Shown piece by piece: positions 6,609 to 12,610 of a stretch of 12,610 nucleotides of DNA (position 1 is its first letter; each line of letters opens with the position of its first letter). Origin of the DNA: Clostridia bacterium (GTDB lineage Bacteria; Bacillota_A; Clostridia; Oscillospirales; CAG-272); contig JAFTHF010000289.1 in assembly GCA_017457545.1 (NCBI GenBank), forward strand, positions 1-12,610. Direction: 5' to 3'. Under the pieces are notes generated by a model. The model saw nothing but the letters and a program-made list of their open reading frames with translations, did not search any database and was not told the origin of the DNA. The translations under genes and the position numbers were made by a program.

Positions 6609-7562
6609 ATCATAATCGGATATGCAATCACTCTGGCTCTTTCACTGGGCTTACTGATTGCCTACACAGTAATGGTTAAAGTCAAGGAATTTTGGTTAAC
6701 CATGCTGTACATATGTGTTACGGTAGTTAACCTTGGATATCTTATGCTTTCAATGGCGAATACTGTTGAGTTTGCTATTTTTGCAAATGATGTATCATAT
6801 TTTGGCAGCGTATTTCTGTCTATGTGTATGCTTCTTATCATTGTACGTCTTTGTGGATTTGAAATTAAAAGGACACACATCATTACCTGTGTATCACTTG
6901 GTGCAATAATGTTTGCCATAGTGGCAACGGTAGGATTTTTGCCCTGGTATTACAAGAGTGTGGGAATTGAAGCTGTTAACGGCGCAACAAGGCTTGTTAA
7001 GGAATACGGTCCCTTACATTTTGTATACCTCGTTTATCTGATTGGATACTTTGTGGCTATGATAGCTGCAATTATCCATTCCGTAAAGAAAAAGAAAATA
7101 GGCAGACCTAAATTTGCAGGCTTTATTGCAGGTATCGTTTGTGGCAATATTATTGTGTGGCTGTTTGAAAAATTTATTGACTGGGAGTTTGAATTCTTAT
7201 CGGTCACATATATTATTTCAGAGCTTTTACTCCTGCTTTTATACTGGATGATACAGGATTATGTTCCCTTAAAAGATGTACATAAGTATGCGCCGAGAAA
7301 AGAAGAAAAGCTTGGTATAGATATTGCAACTATGCCCATGGATATAAAAATCGGCAAGGTTTTGCTAAGCCTGAAAGAGGGAGAGCAGCTTGCATCAAGA
7401 GAACGTGAAATATTGGAGCTTATACTTGATAACAGGAAGCGCCGTGAAATCGCAGAGGAGATACACCTTTCCGAAAACACAGTAAAAACCTATACAAGAA
7501 CCTTATATTCCAAGCTTGGCGTTACCAGCCGTGAGGAGCTGTACGCTTTACTCCTTCATTAA
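6609..7562 (+). CDS. Seven-helix membrane protein with C-terminal LuxR/GerE HTH (one-component regulator)
   Basis: With the start proposed at ATC 6609 the protein has 317 residues. About the first 215 form up to seven transmembrane helices: IIGYAITLALSLGLLIAYTV, then segments beginning FWLTMLY, YFGSVFL, ITCVSLG, FVYLVYLIGYF, FAGFIAGIVCG and VTYIISELLL. Basic loops (VKVKEF, FEIKRTH, VKKKKIGRPK) alternate on one side, so the tail is cytoplasmic. Residues about 261-317 are a LuxR-type HTH (LASREREILELILDN, IAEEIHLSENTVKTYTR, LYSKLGVTSREEL). It lacks a receiver or kinase domain, so it probably senses a signal with the membrane part and binds DNA while membrane-attached. The seven-helix part may resemble the 7TM sensor regions of histidine kinases. 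The conservative ATG start at 6672 (296 residues) loses helix 1 and the ribosome binding site. Its position inside the glycosidase cluster suggests local control, which is inference. Confidence 0.85.
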   Translation: MIIGYAITLALSLGLLIAYTVMVKVKEFWLTMLYICVTVVNLGYLMLSMANTVEFAIFANDVSYFGSVFLSMCMLLIIVRLCGFEIKRTHIITCVSLGAIMFAIVATVGFLPWYYKSVGIEAVNGATRLVKEYGPLHFVYLVYLIGYFVAMIAAIIHSVKKKKIGRPKFAGFIAGIVCGNIIVWLFEKFIDWEFEFLSVTYIISELLLLLLYWMIQDYVPLKDVHKYAPRKEEKLGIDIATMPMDIKIGKVLLSLKEGEQLASREREILELILDNRKRREIAEEIHLSENTVKTYTRTLYSKLGVTSREELYALLLH

Positions 7563-7573
7563 ATTTAAATATT

Positions 7574-7603
7574 AAAGACGATGGTTGACCATCGTCTTTT
7601 TTT
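7574..7603. terminator. Rho-independent terminator, possibly bidirectional
   Basis: An 11-bp stem (AAAGACGATGG at 7574-7584 with 7589-7599) closes a TTGA loop and is followed by a T run to 7603. It terminates the regulator gene and, with a weaker U-tract on the other strand, could serve the convergent gene ending at 7630. Confidence 0.9.
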
Positions 7604-7629
7604 ATTTTGAAGATATAAATTCACATAAT

Positions 7630-9960
7630 CTATTTTAAAACCACACGCTTTGGCGCACGCCAAACGGTAATTTCCGATGAAAGAAATTCGCCCTTTGTAA
7701 TCCCCTCAAGGTCGGCAAGAGATTTGATTTCCTTATCCCCCATACCAACAATTACATCGCAGGGCAGAATACCCTTTGCCGACACATCTGCAAACTGGTC
7801 AACGTCGCAAACAAGCACACCGTCATGACCTGCCGTTGCAAATACTGTCATTTCACCGTCGGTTTCAATATTTTTAACCTTCATATCAAAGAGATTAATA
7901 ATGCTTGACTTACTCTTTTTTGTGCTTTGATTGATTTTTGGAAGTGCAGGAGTCCTTGCAAGCTTTTTAAGTGGCGTATATCTTACACCAAACTCACAGG
8001 GGAAGCTGTCAAAGCCACAAAGCTTCGGTTCAATGGGGGTATAATCGCCGTGTCTTGCATCTGCAAAGGTGCATTTTGTTTTTATTGAGCCCTTGTCCAT
8101 GCCTGTGATTTTTTCAAGCTCCGTAGCCCTCTTAATACCCCTTGTATTTCTTGAATGTAAAACATTGAAATCAATGCTTTTTCCAAAGCCATGCTCCATT
8201 AAAATCGGCTGATATTCTGTAAAAATAATGTTATTTTCAACCACGTCCCCACAGTTTTCGTACCAAACGTGCATATGGATAGAGTTGTTTACCGTTATAT
8301 TGTTGTGTACATATCTGCCAAAGCCCTCACGTAGCTTTATGCCACCGTTTAAGCACAAATTATTGTAAATTTCATAATTTGAGGAGCCGTCATCAAGGTC
8401 AATATCCCAGCCTCTGTCACAACGGAATCGGCTGTTTCTGATAACCGATTTGTTGCAGTCAAGAAAGGCATACTTGTGAATTTCGCTTTGCTCAAGGTCG
8501 CTTAAATGCCAGAATCTGTCTCTGCCCCAGGAGTTAAAGCTACCGTGGTCGCCTGTTTCCTTAACCGTGTCAAAAACATCGCATCCGTCAATTATGTGTC
8601 CGCCAAATGTACCCTCAGAAATATTTATTCCCGCACGGGATGCGTCGTAAATGCTAGTATTGATAACGCTGATACCGTAGGACATTGAAATTTCAACACC
8701 CGTTGCCTGCTTTTCGACTATGCCGACATGCTCAATCAGGCAATCCTCCACAGCGCATTTTTTCGGATATGCATTACCCTTAGGTCCTCTTTTTTTATCA
8801 ATCACAAGAAAGCTCTGACTTTCGGTAGCCTCAAACAAGGGGCTTCTTACACAGCTTGGCTTACCCACAAAGCAAACGCCACTTGCACCAAGGTCCTTGA
8901 AATGACATTTCGAAACAGTAATATTACTGTTTTTTCCGTCAACGAAAACACCGTTTGTGCCGATATCAAAAAGTGAGCATTTTGAAACAGAGCAGTCCCT
9001 TGAATTTGTAAAGTAAACAGCGCCACCTCTGTAAATTGTCCAGTCACTTCGTAATAAGGGCTCATTTGTAAGCATAAACGTTCTTTTTGCCCGTCTTCTT
9101 TTAACATTTTCAAGGCTTACGTTTTTACACCCCTTAAACACGAAAAAGCTTGAATTTACACAAATTTCCGCACTATCTATGCTGTGTTCGGGCTTTAAAA
9201 TCACATAAATACGCTTGTTTTCCTTATCAAAATACCATTCTCCCGGCAGAGTCATCTCCTCACGCACATTTTCAATGTACTTAAAGTCGGAGTGCATACC
9301 CATCTGCCTGTTATTCTGCCAACCACCTATATATGTAAGGCATCCGTTTTCATCCTTACCCGTCACCTCATAGGAAAATCCGCCCCAGTTGTGTCGGTGC
9401 ATTGCGTGAATGTAAGCACCCTTGGGATTTTTCCACTCATCAGCCTTAGCCTTTGACAAAACATCACGTGAAAAACCACCGAAAATTCTTATATTTGGAT
9501 TATACTTGGGGAAGCGTGCCATCTGATATTTTTCACCGTTAATATAAAGCGCATCAGCATCGTATTCCGTCCTTGCAGAAAATACACCGTTGCCCTCATC
9601 TACCCAACCGTCAATTTTGGCACAGCCCTGTATAACAGTATTTTTGTCACCACGAATTACGATGTCCTCACCCTTAACCAAAATCGCACCGGTCAGATTG
9701 TATACACCGTTTTTCAAGCAGATAACAGATTTTTCACCCTCCATATGACAGGTAAAGCCACCTGCTTTCTTGCTTCTTATCAATGACGAAAGCTTTGCAT
9801 AAGACAGCGCCTTTAACTGCTTTTCACGGCGCTTCGCCTCATTTTTATCAGCAAACACCTCAAAATAGCAAAGGTCAGAGGGCAATTTTTTATAAAGAAG
9901 CTCAGCGCACACGCCAAAGCCGTATTTTTTGTCACTATGGGTTAAATAGGTATAAAACAT
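7630..9960 (-). CDS. GIY-YIG-like N-terminus + GH141-like right-handed beta-helix + PDZ-like C-terminus
   Basis: The 776-residue protein has an unusual architecture. Residues 1-65 look like a shortened GIY-YIG nuclease domain: FYTYLTHSD and YGFGV stand for the GIY and YIG strands, and NEAKRREKQLKALSYAKL matches the typical end with its glutamate. The catalytic arginine helix and the HNxG segment are missing, so nuclease activity is doubtful. Residues about 75-660 are a right-handed parallel beta-helix with GH141/GH120-like marks: TLPGEWYFDKENKRIYV (237-253), GDHGSFNSWGRDRFW (470-484) and GWDIDLDDGSSNYEIYNN (517-534). D471, D481, D519 and D521 are candidate catalytic acids. GH141 includes alpha-L-fucosidase and xylanase activities. 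After a Lys/Ser-rich linker (about 675-687), residues 700-776 look PDZ-like (ILPCDVIVGMGDKEIKSLADL). No signal peptide is seen. ATG 9958-9960 is chosen for its ribosome site GAGGTGG and its position 35 bases downstream of the -10; a longer TTG start would lie in the -35 box. The stop is TAG. Confidence 0.85.
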   Translation of the reverse strand: MFYTYLTHSDKKYGFGVCAELLYKKLPSDLCYFEVFADKNEAKRREKQLKALSYAKLSSLIRSKKAGGFTCHMEGEKSVICLKNGVYNLTGAILVKGEDIVIRGDKNTVIQGCAKIDGWVDEGNGVFSARTEYDADALYINGEKYQMARFPKYNPNIRIFGGFSRDVLSKAKADEWKNPKGAYIHAMHRHNWGGFSYEVTGKDENGCLTYIGGWQNNRQMGMHSDFKYIENVREEMTLPGEWYFDKENKRIYVILKPEHSIDSAEICVNSSFFVFKGCKNVSLENVKRRRAKRTFMLTNEPLLRSDWTIYRGGAVYFTNSRDCSVSKCSLFDIGTNGVFVDGKNSNITVSKCHFKDLGASGVCFVGKPSCVRSPLFEATESQSFLVIDKKRGPKGNAYPKKCAVEDCLIEHVGIVEKQATGVEISMSYGISVINTSIYDASRAGINISEGTFGGHIIDGCDVFDTVKETGDHGSFNSWGRDRFWHLSDLEQSEIHKYAFLDCNKSVIRNSRFRCDRGWDIDLDDGSSNYEIYNNLCLNGGIKLREGFGRYVHNNITVNNSIHMHVWYENCGDVVENNIIFTEYQPILMEHGFGKSIDFNVLHSRNTRGIKRATELEKITGMDKGSIKTKCTFADARHGDYTPIEPKLCGFDSFPCEFGVRYTPLKKLARTPALPKINQSTKKSKSSIINLFDMKVKNIETDGEMTVFATAGHDGVLVCDVDQFADVSAKGILPCDVIVGMGDKEIKSLADLEGITKGEFLSSEITVWRAPKRVVLK

Positions 9961-9970
9961 AATCCACCTC

Positions 9971-9986
9971 AAAAGCGTAAAAGCGT
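9971..9986. repeat. Tandem 8-bp direct repeat in the GH141-like gene leader
   Basis: AAAAGCGT occurs twice in tandem (9971-9978, 9979-9986). On the minus strand it lies just downstream of the expected transcription start and upstream of the ribosome site, where a bound protein or RNA element could act. Confidence 0.5.
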
Positions 9987-9994
9987 TTTTCTTA

Positions 9995-10023
9995 ATTATA
10001 CCTTGAATAATGAATAAAGTCAA
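9995..10023 (-). promoter_or_regulatory. Promoter of the GH141-like gene
   Basis: On the minus strand TTGACT (10023-10018), a 17-base spacer and consensus TATAAT (10000-9995). Confidence 0.8.
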
Positions 10024-10035
10024 TTACATAAATCA

Positions 10036-10076
10036 AAAGCTATAATTTTTATGCTGATTGACATAAGGATAGCTTT
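10036..10076. promoter_or_regulatory. Split inverted repeat AAAGCTAT / ATAGCTTT around a divergent promoter
   Basis: AAAGCTAT (10036-10043) and ATAGCTTT (10069-10076) are perfect inverted copies 33 bp apart centre to centre, about three helical turns. The left copy lies between the two -35 boxes and the right copy lies in the -35/-10 spacer of the plus-strand promoter. This fits two half-sites, or two sites joined by a looped dimer. Confidence 0.4.
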
Positions 10077-10087
10077 CGTGATATAAT
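10058..10087 (+). promoter_or_regulatory. Consensus promoter of the ADP-ribosylglycohydrolase-like gene
   Basis: TTGACA (10058-10063), an 18-base spacer and TATAAT (10082-10087) with extended TGA (10079-10081). The -10 box is 34 bases before the ATG. Confidence 0.85.
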
Positions 10088-10121
10088 CAAGTCAAAGAAC
10101 AGGGCAGAAAAGGGGATAACT

Positions 10122-11675
10122 ATGAACAAAAGAGCTTTAAGAGATAAAATATTAGGATGCTTTAACGGTAAAAACGTAGGTGGAACACTTGGCGCTCCTC
10201 TTGAGGGTAAAAACGGCTTTTTCGATATTGATTACTTTATTCAACCGAATATTGTAAATAATCCACAGCCCAATGATGATTTGGATTTGCAGATTTCCTC
10301 CTTGAATGCCGTAAGAAGATTTGGCAGAAGCGTGAATTCGGAAATTCTGGCAGAATATTTTAATATCTTTGTTAATCCCAGCTGGGCAGAATACGGCGTT
10401 GGCAAATCAAATTTAAGACGTGGTATTCCCACACCCATATCGGGATACCATTCCAACAGCTATAAGGACAGCTGTGGATCCTTTATCCGTAGCGAGATTT
10501 GGGCGTGTCTTTGCCCCGGTCATCCGGAAATTGCTACTCGCTACGCATATTTCGATTCTTCCATTGACCATGCAGATGAGGGAACCTACGGTGAGGTATT
10601 CTGGGCAGCTGTTCAAAGCGCTGCCTTTGTAGAAAGCGATGTAAGAAAGCTGATTGATATCGGACTTAGCTATAGCCCACGCACAAGCGCTCTTTACAAG
10701 GGAATCACCCTTGTTGTAAATTGCTATGAGAACAAAAAGTCATATGAGGAAGCAAGGGATATTGTCTTTAAAGAGGTATCTGGCGCCTTTTCCTACCAAC
10801 ATACTAAGCTAAAGGATATTAAGCTTACACAGTATAAGCCATCTCCTGCAGGATTCGATGCTCCTCAGAATATAGCAATCGCCATTTTGGGCTTACTGTA
10901 CGGAGAGGGAGATTTCGGCAAGAGTATGCTTCTTGCTGTCAACTGTGGAGAGGATGCCGATTGCTCAGCAGGAAGCCTGGCAGCAACATTAGGCATTATT
11001 CTTGGCAATTCTCAGCTCCCTGAAAAGTGGATAAAGCCCATTAATGATGTAATTATTGTTGCATCGCTTAACACGCTGGATTATGGTATGACAATGAATA
11101 TGCCATTCTTTATGCCTGAATCCACACAGGAATTGACAGACGAAATTATTCGTTGCATTCCCAAGATGTTAAGCACCGATTCATACGACATAACGGATGA
11201 GGGTCTTGAGATATTCCCCAAGGATGATTTTTATTGCAAGGATACTGATGTAGTTTATTACGAGGGCGCATTCGGTAACAGAGGAAGCGAATATTTCAAC
11301 ACTACTGAGCTTATGGAACTGCCTCATTATTCCGTTTTCAAGGAATTTTCTCTCTTTAAAATGCAGGCAATTTACGAAAAGGATTTCTTCTTCGAAAACG
11401 GAAAGGAAACATCTGTCAAGCTGAAAATCTACGATAACGGAGAGGCAAAAATTCAGCATTGGCTTACCATTCGTGCATATACGTCTAACGGGGTAGAAGT
11501 AAAAGAAAAGGTTTCCACCGTTCCCTTAAGCAATTGCAACGGTGATGTAATAGAGAAGACCTTCCACATTCTGCCCACACAGGTTGAGGGTGATAAATTC
11601 GACGTTGTGTTTGATATATCCATGGAAGGCCACGCAAGTATGAACCTGCTTAAATTAAGCTTTTTTGCAAAATAA
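10122..11675 (+). CDS. ADP-ribosylglycohydrolase-fold protein with C-terminal extension
   Basis: The 517-residue protein starts with RDKILGCFNGKNVGGTLGAP, the usual opening of the ADP-ribosylglycohydrolase (ARH/DraG) all-helical fold. Metal-binding motifs are present: NDDLDLQ (51-57), DHADEGTYGE (149-158) and GEDADCSAGSLAATLG (276-291, D278 and D280). The first departs from the usual TDDT and the last has Cys where Thr is common, so the substrate may not be ADP-ribosyl protein. The fold ends near residue 330; residues about 355-517 form a beta-rich extension not found in the roughly 300-residue classical enzymes. There is no signal peptide. AAGGGG (10110-10115) lies 6 bases before the ATG. 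It diverges from the GH141-like gene across a shared regulatory region, suggesting a role in sugar or glycoside breakdown rather than protein de-ADP-ribosylation; that role is inference. Confidence 0.85.
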   Translation: MNKRALRDKILGCFNGKNVGGTLGAPLEGKNGFFDIDYFIQPNIVNNPQPNDDLDLQISSLNAVRRFGRSVNSEILAEYFNIFVNPSWAEYGVGKSNLRRGIPTPISGYHSNSYKDSCGSFIRSEIWACLCPGHPEIATRYAYFDSSIDHADEGTYGEVFWAAVQSAAFVESDVRKLIDIGLSYSPRTSALYKGITLVVNCYENKKSYEEARDIVFKEVSGAFSYQHTKLKDIKLTQYKPSPAGFDAPQNIAIAILGLLYGEGDFGKSMLLAVNCGEDADCSAGSLAATLGIILGNSQLPEKWIKPINDVIIVASLNTLDYGMTMNMPFFMPESTQELTDEIIRCIPKMLSTDSYDITDEGLEIFPKDDFYCKDTDVVYYEGAFGNRGSEYFNTTELMELPHYSVFKEFSLFKMQAIYEKDFFFENGKETSVKLKIYDNGEAKIQHWLTIRAYTSNGVEVKEKVSTVPLSNCNGDVIEKTFHILPTQVEGDKFDVVFDISMEGHASMNLLKLSFFAK

Positions 11676-11678
11676 AAA

Positions 11679-11719
11679 ACCGGAAACCGCACCAGACATG
11701 GGACAGTTCTGTGCCCGGT
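11679..11719 (-). terminator. Orphan imperfect hairpin, terminator-like on the minus strand
   Basis: Outer arms ACCGG (11679-11683) and CCGGT (11715-11719) and inner arms GCA-CAGA and TCTGTGC form an imperfect stem. On the minus strand it is followed by a T run (complement of the A run at 11674-11679), so it would terminate leftward transcription. On the plus strand no T run follows. No minus-strand gene ends here, so the hairpin may be a remnant of a mobile or rearranged segment. Confidence 0.4.
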
Positions 11720-11809
11720 AATCAAATATGGTGTATCTACGGCTATCTTTAGTACAATTGATTCTTGGTTTGATGCAAGTGAATTTTGGTGTTTCTAGGA
11801 GTAAATGAA

Positions 11810-12184
11810 ATGAATACAAACATATTTATGGGATTTTTCTTTTCTTTTTTTATTATTTTTATACCTATTTTTATGCAACGAACATCATACCAAGGTATTG
11901 ATGAGCGTAAATTTAAAAAATACAGGCTTAATAAAATAGGGTTTCTATTCAAAGGAATGCAAGGACAGTCCGTTAGTTCTCATGGTATAATATTGCCTAT
12001 GTTAATAATTCAAATTCAAGGATATGTAGTAGGCATTTTATCATTTGTTTTAGTAATTCTTAACGAAGCGTTCCATTTTGTAAAAGATGCAGTATTAGTG
12101 GTTATTGTGATATTATTAGTTCATATATTCGTAGTGATTTTTATTAATGTGATAACTGGATATATAAGCAAGAAAAGAAAATAG
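11810..12184 (+). CDS. Small hypothetical membrane protein
   Basis: The 124-residue protein is not recognised. It has three likely transmembrane segments: about 5-23 (IFMGFFFSFFIIFIPIFM), about 58-84 and about 93-117, with a basic loop between the first two (DERKFKKYRLNKIG) and a basic tail (SKKRK). ATG 11810 is preceded by AGGAG (11797-11801) at 8-base spacing; an in-frame ATG at 11786 has no such site. Codon use is much richer in A and T (ATA, TTA, TTT) than in the genes to the left, which suggests a different origin. No clear promoter was found just upstream. The stop is TAG. Function unknown. Confidence 0.7.
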   Translation: MNTNIFMGFFFSFFIIFIPIFMQRTSYQGIDERKFKKYRLNKIGFLFKGMQGQSVSSHGIILPMLIIQIQGYVVGILSFVLVILNEAFHFVKDAVLVVIVILLVHIFVVIFINVITGYISKKRK

Positions 12185-12250
12185 TTGGTATAAGGAAATA
12201 GTATTTTATTTCTTTTGTGCAAAATTAGCAAAATCCTAAACAGTTACTGG

Positions 12251-12278
12251 CGAGAGCGGAGGAATCTGCTCCCGTTTT
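12251..12278 (+). terminator. Rho-independent terminator of the small membrane-protein gene
   Basis: GAGCGGA (12254-12260) pairs with TCTGCTC (12265-12271), with one G-U pair, around a GGAA tetraloop. CG/CG closes the base across an A/C mismatch and TTTTCTT follows. It lies about 70 bases after the stop at 12184. Confidence 0.7.
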
Positions 12279-12330
12279 CTTATGCCAAAATTTCATAGCC
12301 AATTCAATTTAATTTAATTCTGCCATCTTA

Positions 12331-12435
12331 TCACCATCTTGTCTTATCATAAAACAAAATATCCTTAATCAAATTCTCCACACCACATTGTCCTGCTAAT
12401 GAGTGAACGAAAGGCTGACAAAATTTTGTCAGCCT
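12331..12435 (-). other. Possible C-terminal gene remnant
   Basis: The 337-base stretch 12185-12520 has no intact gene. On the minus strand one frame ends in AGQCGVENLIKDILFYDKTRW at a TGA (12331-12333). It looks protein-like but has no start or ribosome site and is cut off at a stop near 12436. It may be the tail of a lost gene, or chance. Confidence 0.25.
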
Positions 12436-12437
12436 TT
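12410..12437. terminator. Perfect 28-bp palindrome, bidirectional terminator-like
   Basis: AAAGGCTGACAAAA is followed directly by its exact reverse complement. In RNA this gives a strong hairpin with T-rich ends in both directions. No intact gene ends next to it, so it either backs up the terminator at 12251 or belonged to a lost gene. Confidence 0.6.
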
Positions 12438-12451
12438 ATAAGCTCAAATGA

Positions 12452-12480
12452 TTGAAATGCTTTTGAAAAGATGATACAAT
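12452..12480 (+). promoter_or_regulatory. Promoter of the VOC-family gene
   Basis: TTGAAA (12452-12457), a 17-base spacer and TACAAT (12475-12480) with extended TGA (12472-12474). Confidence 0.75.
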
Positions 12481-12520
12481 AAACTTACAGACAAATAAGA
12501 ATTTGACGAGGAGAACGCAT

Positions 12521-12610
12521 ATGAAATACAAAGGAATGCTTATTGTTGTTAAAGATTGTAACCGTGCGTTAAAGTTCTATAGTGATATGTTTGGATTTCA
12601 ACTGCTCCAA
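12521..12610 (+). CDS. VOC-family (glyoxalase/bleomycin-resistance-type) protein, N-terminal part
   Basis: Only the first 30 residues are in the window: MKYKGMLIVVKDCNRALKF then YSDMFGFQLLQ. The pattern of a beta strand, V-x-D, then an amphipathic helix RALKFYSDMFGF is the standard opening of vicinal-oxygen-chelate proteins, which act as dioxygenases, glyoxalases, isomerases or antibiotic-binding proteins. GAGGAG (12508-12513) lies 7 bases before the ATG. The gene runs off the right edge, so its specific function cannot be judged. Confidence 0.8.
   Translation, partial: MKYKGMLIVVKDCNRALKFYSDMFGFQLLQ

Noticed and set aside
6622..6657. Short 11-codon ORF as a leader peptide of the regulator
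   Set aside because: Its ATG is 20 bases from the AAGGAGGT site, too far, and the overlapping frame encoding a hydrophobic helix explains the region better.
9961..10023. Longer N-terminus for the GH141-like protein starting at TTG 10023
   Set aside because: The TTG is part of the -35 box and the extension has no ribosome site; ATG 9960 has a good one.
1..12610. CRISPR array, tRNA, rRNA or intact insertion sequence
   Set aside because: No regularly spaced repeats, tRNA cloverleaf, rRNA sequence or transposase gene was seen on either strand.

Overview
The window looks like chromosomal DNA of an anaerobic, plant-fibre-using Bacillota (Clostridia, Ruminococcaceae/Oscillospiraceae type). The signs are a moderate to low GC content, strong AAGGAGG-type Shine-Dalgarno sites, sigma-A promoters with TG-extended -10 boxes, short U-tailed hairpin terminators and several cytoplasmic glycosidases without signal peptides. 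This assignment is inference; no rRNA or other marker gene is present.

Layout: the left edge (3-410) holds the C-terminal end of a WYL-domain regulator broken by one in-frame TAG. The core (447-11675) has three consecutive divergent pairs. In each, a minus-strand glycoside hydrolase (or likely one) faces away from a plus-strand hydrolase across a 100-200 bp two-promoter region. Pair 1 is a GH43 beta-xylosidase (447-2045) and an Amidohydro_2-type hydrolase (2191-3258). Pair 2 is a DUF6259-like putative glycosidase (3291-5345) and a paralogous amidohydrolase (5479-6525), followed by a membrane-embedded LuxR-type regulator (6609-7562). Pair 3 is a GH141-like beta-helix protein with a GIY-YIG-like N-terminus and a PDZ-like C-terminus (7630-9960) and an ADP-ribosylglycohydrolase-fold protein with a C-terminal extension (10122-11675). 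Three hairpin terminators (412-438, 3261-3288, 7574-7603) lie at the convergent junctions.

Each divergent intergenic region carries recognisable -35/-10 elements in both directions, with a different inverted repeat in or overlapping the space between the two -35 boxes. This suggests that each pair is co-regulated by its own DNA-binding protein. The likely theme is intracellular breakdown of imported hemicellulose or pectin side-chain oligosaccharides (xylosyl, arabinosyl, possibly fucosyl). The amidohydrolases and the ADP-ribosylglycohydrolase-fold protein have unknown substrates; modified sugars or lactones are possible. No transporter is in the window.

The right edge (11676-12610) is different. 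It has an orphan hairpin, a very AT-rich small membrane-protein gene, two further terminators, a possible gene remnant, and the start of a VOC-family gene with its own promoter. This part looks like an accessory or rearranged segment.

The points most worth a second look are the three-fold divergent-pair layout with pair-specific palindromes, the GIY-YIG-like/beta-helix/PDZ fusion, the seven-helix membrane LuxR regulator that seems to lack any ATG/GTG/TTG start at its ribosome binding site, and the amber codon in the WYL gene.
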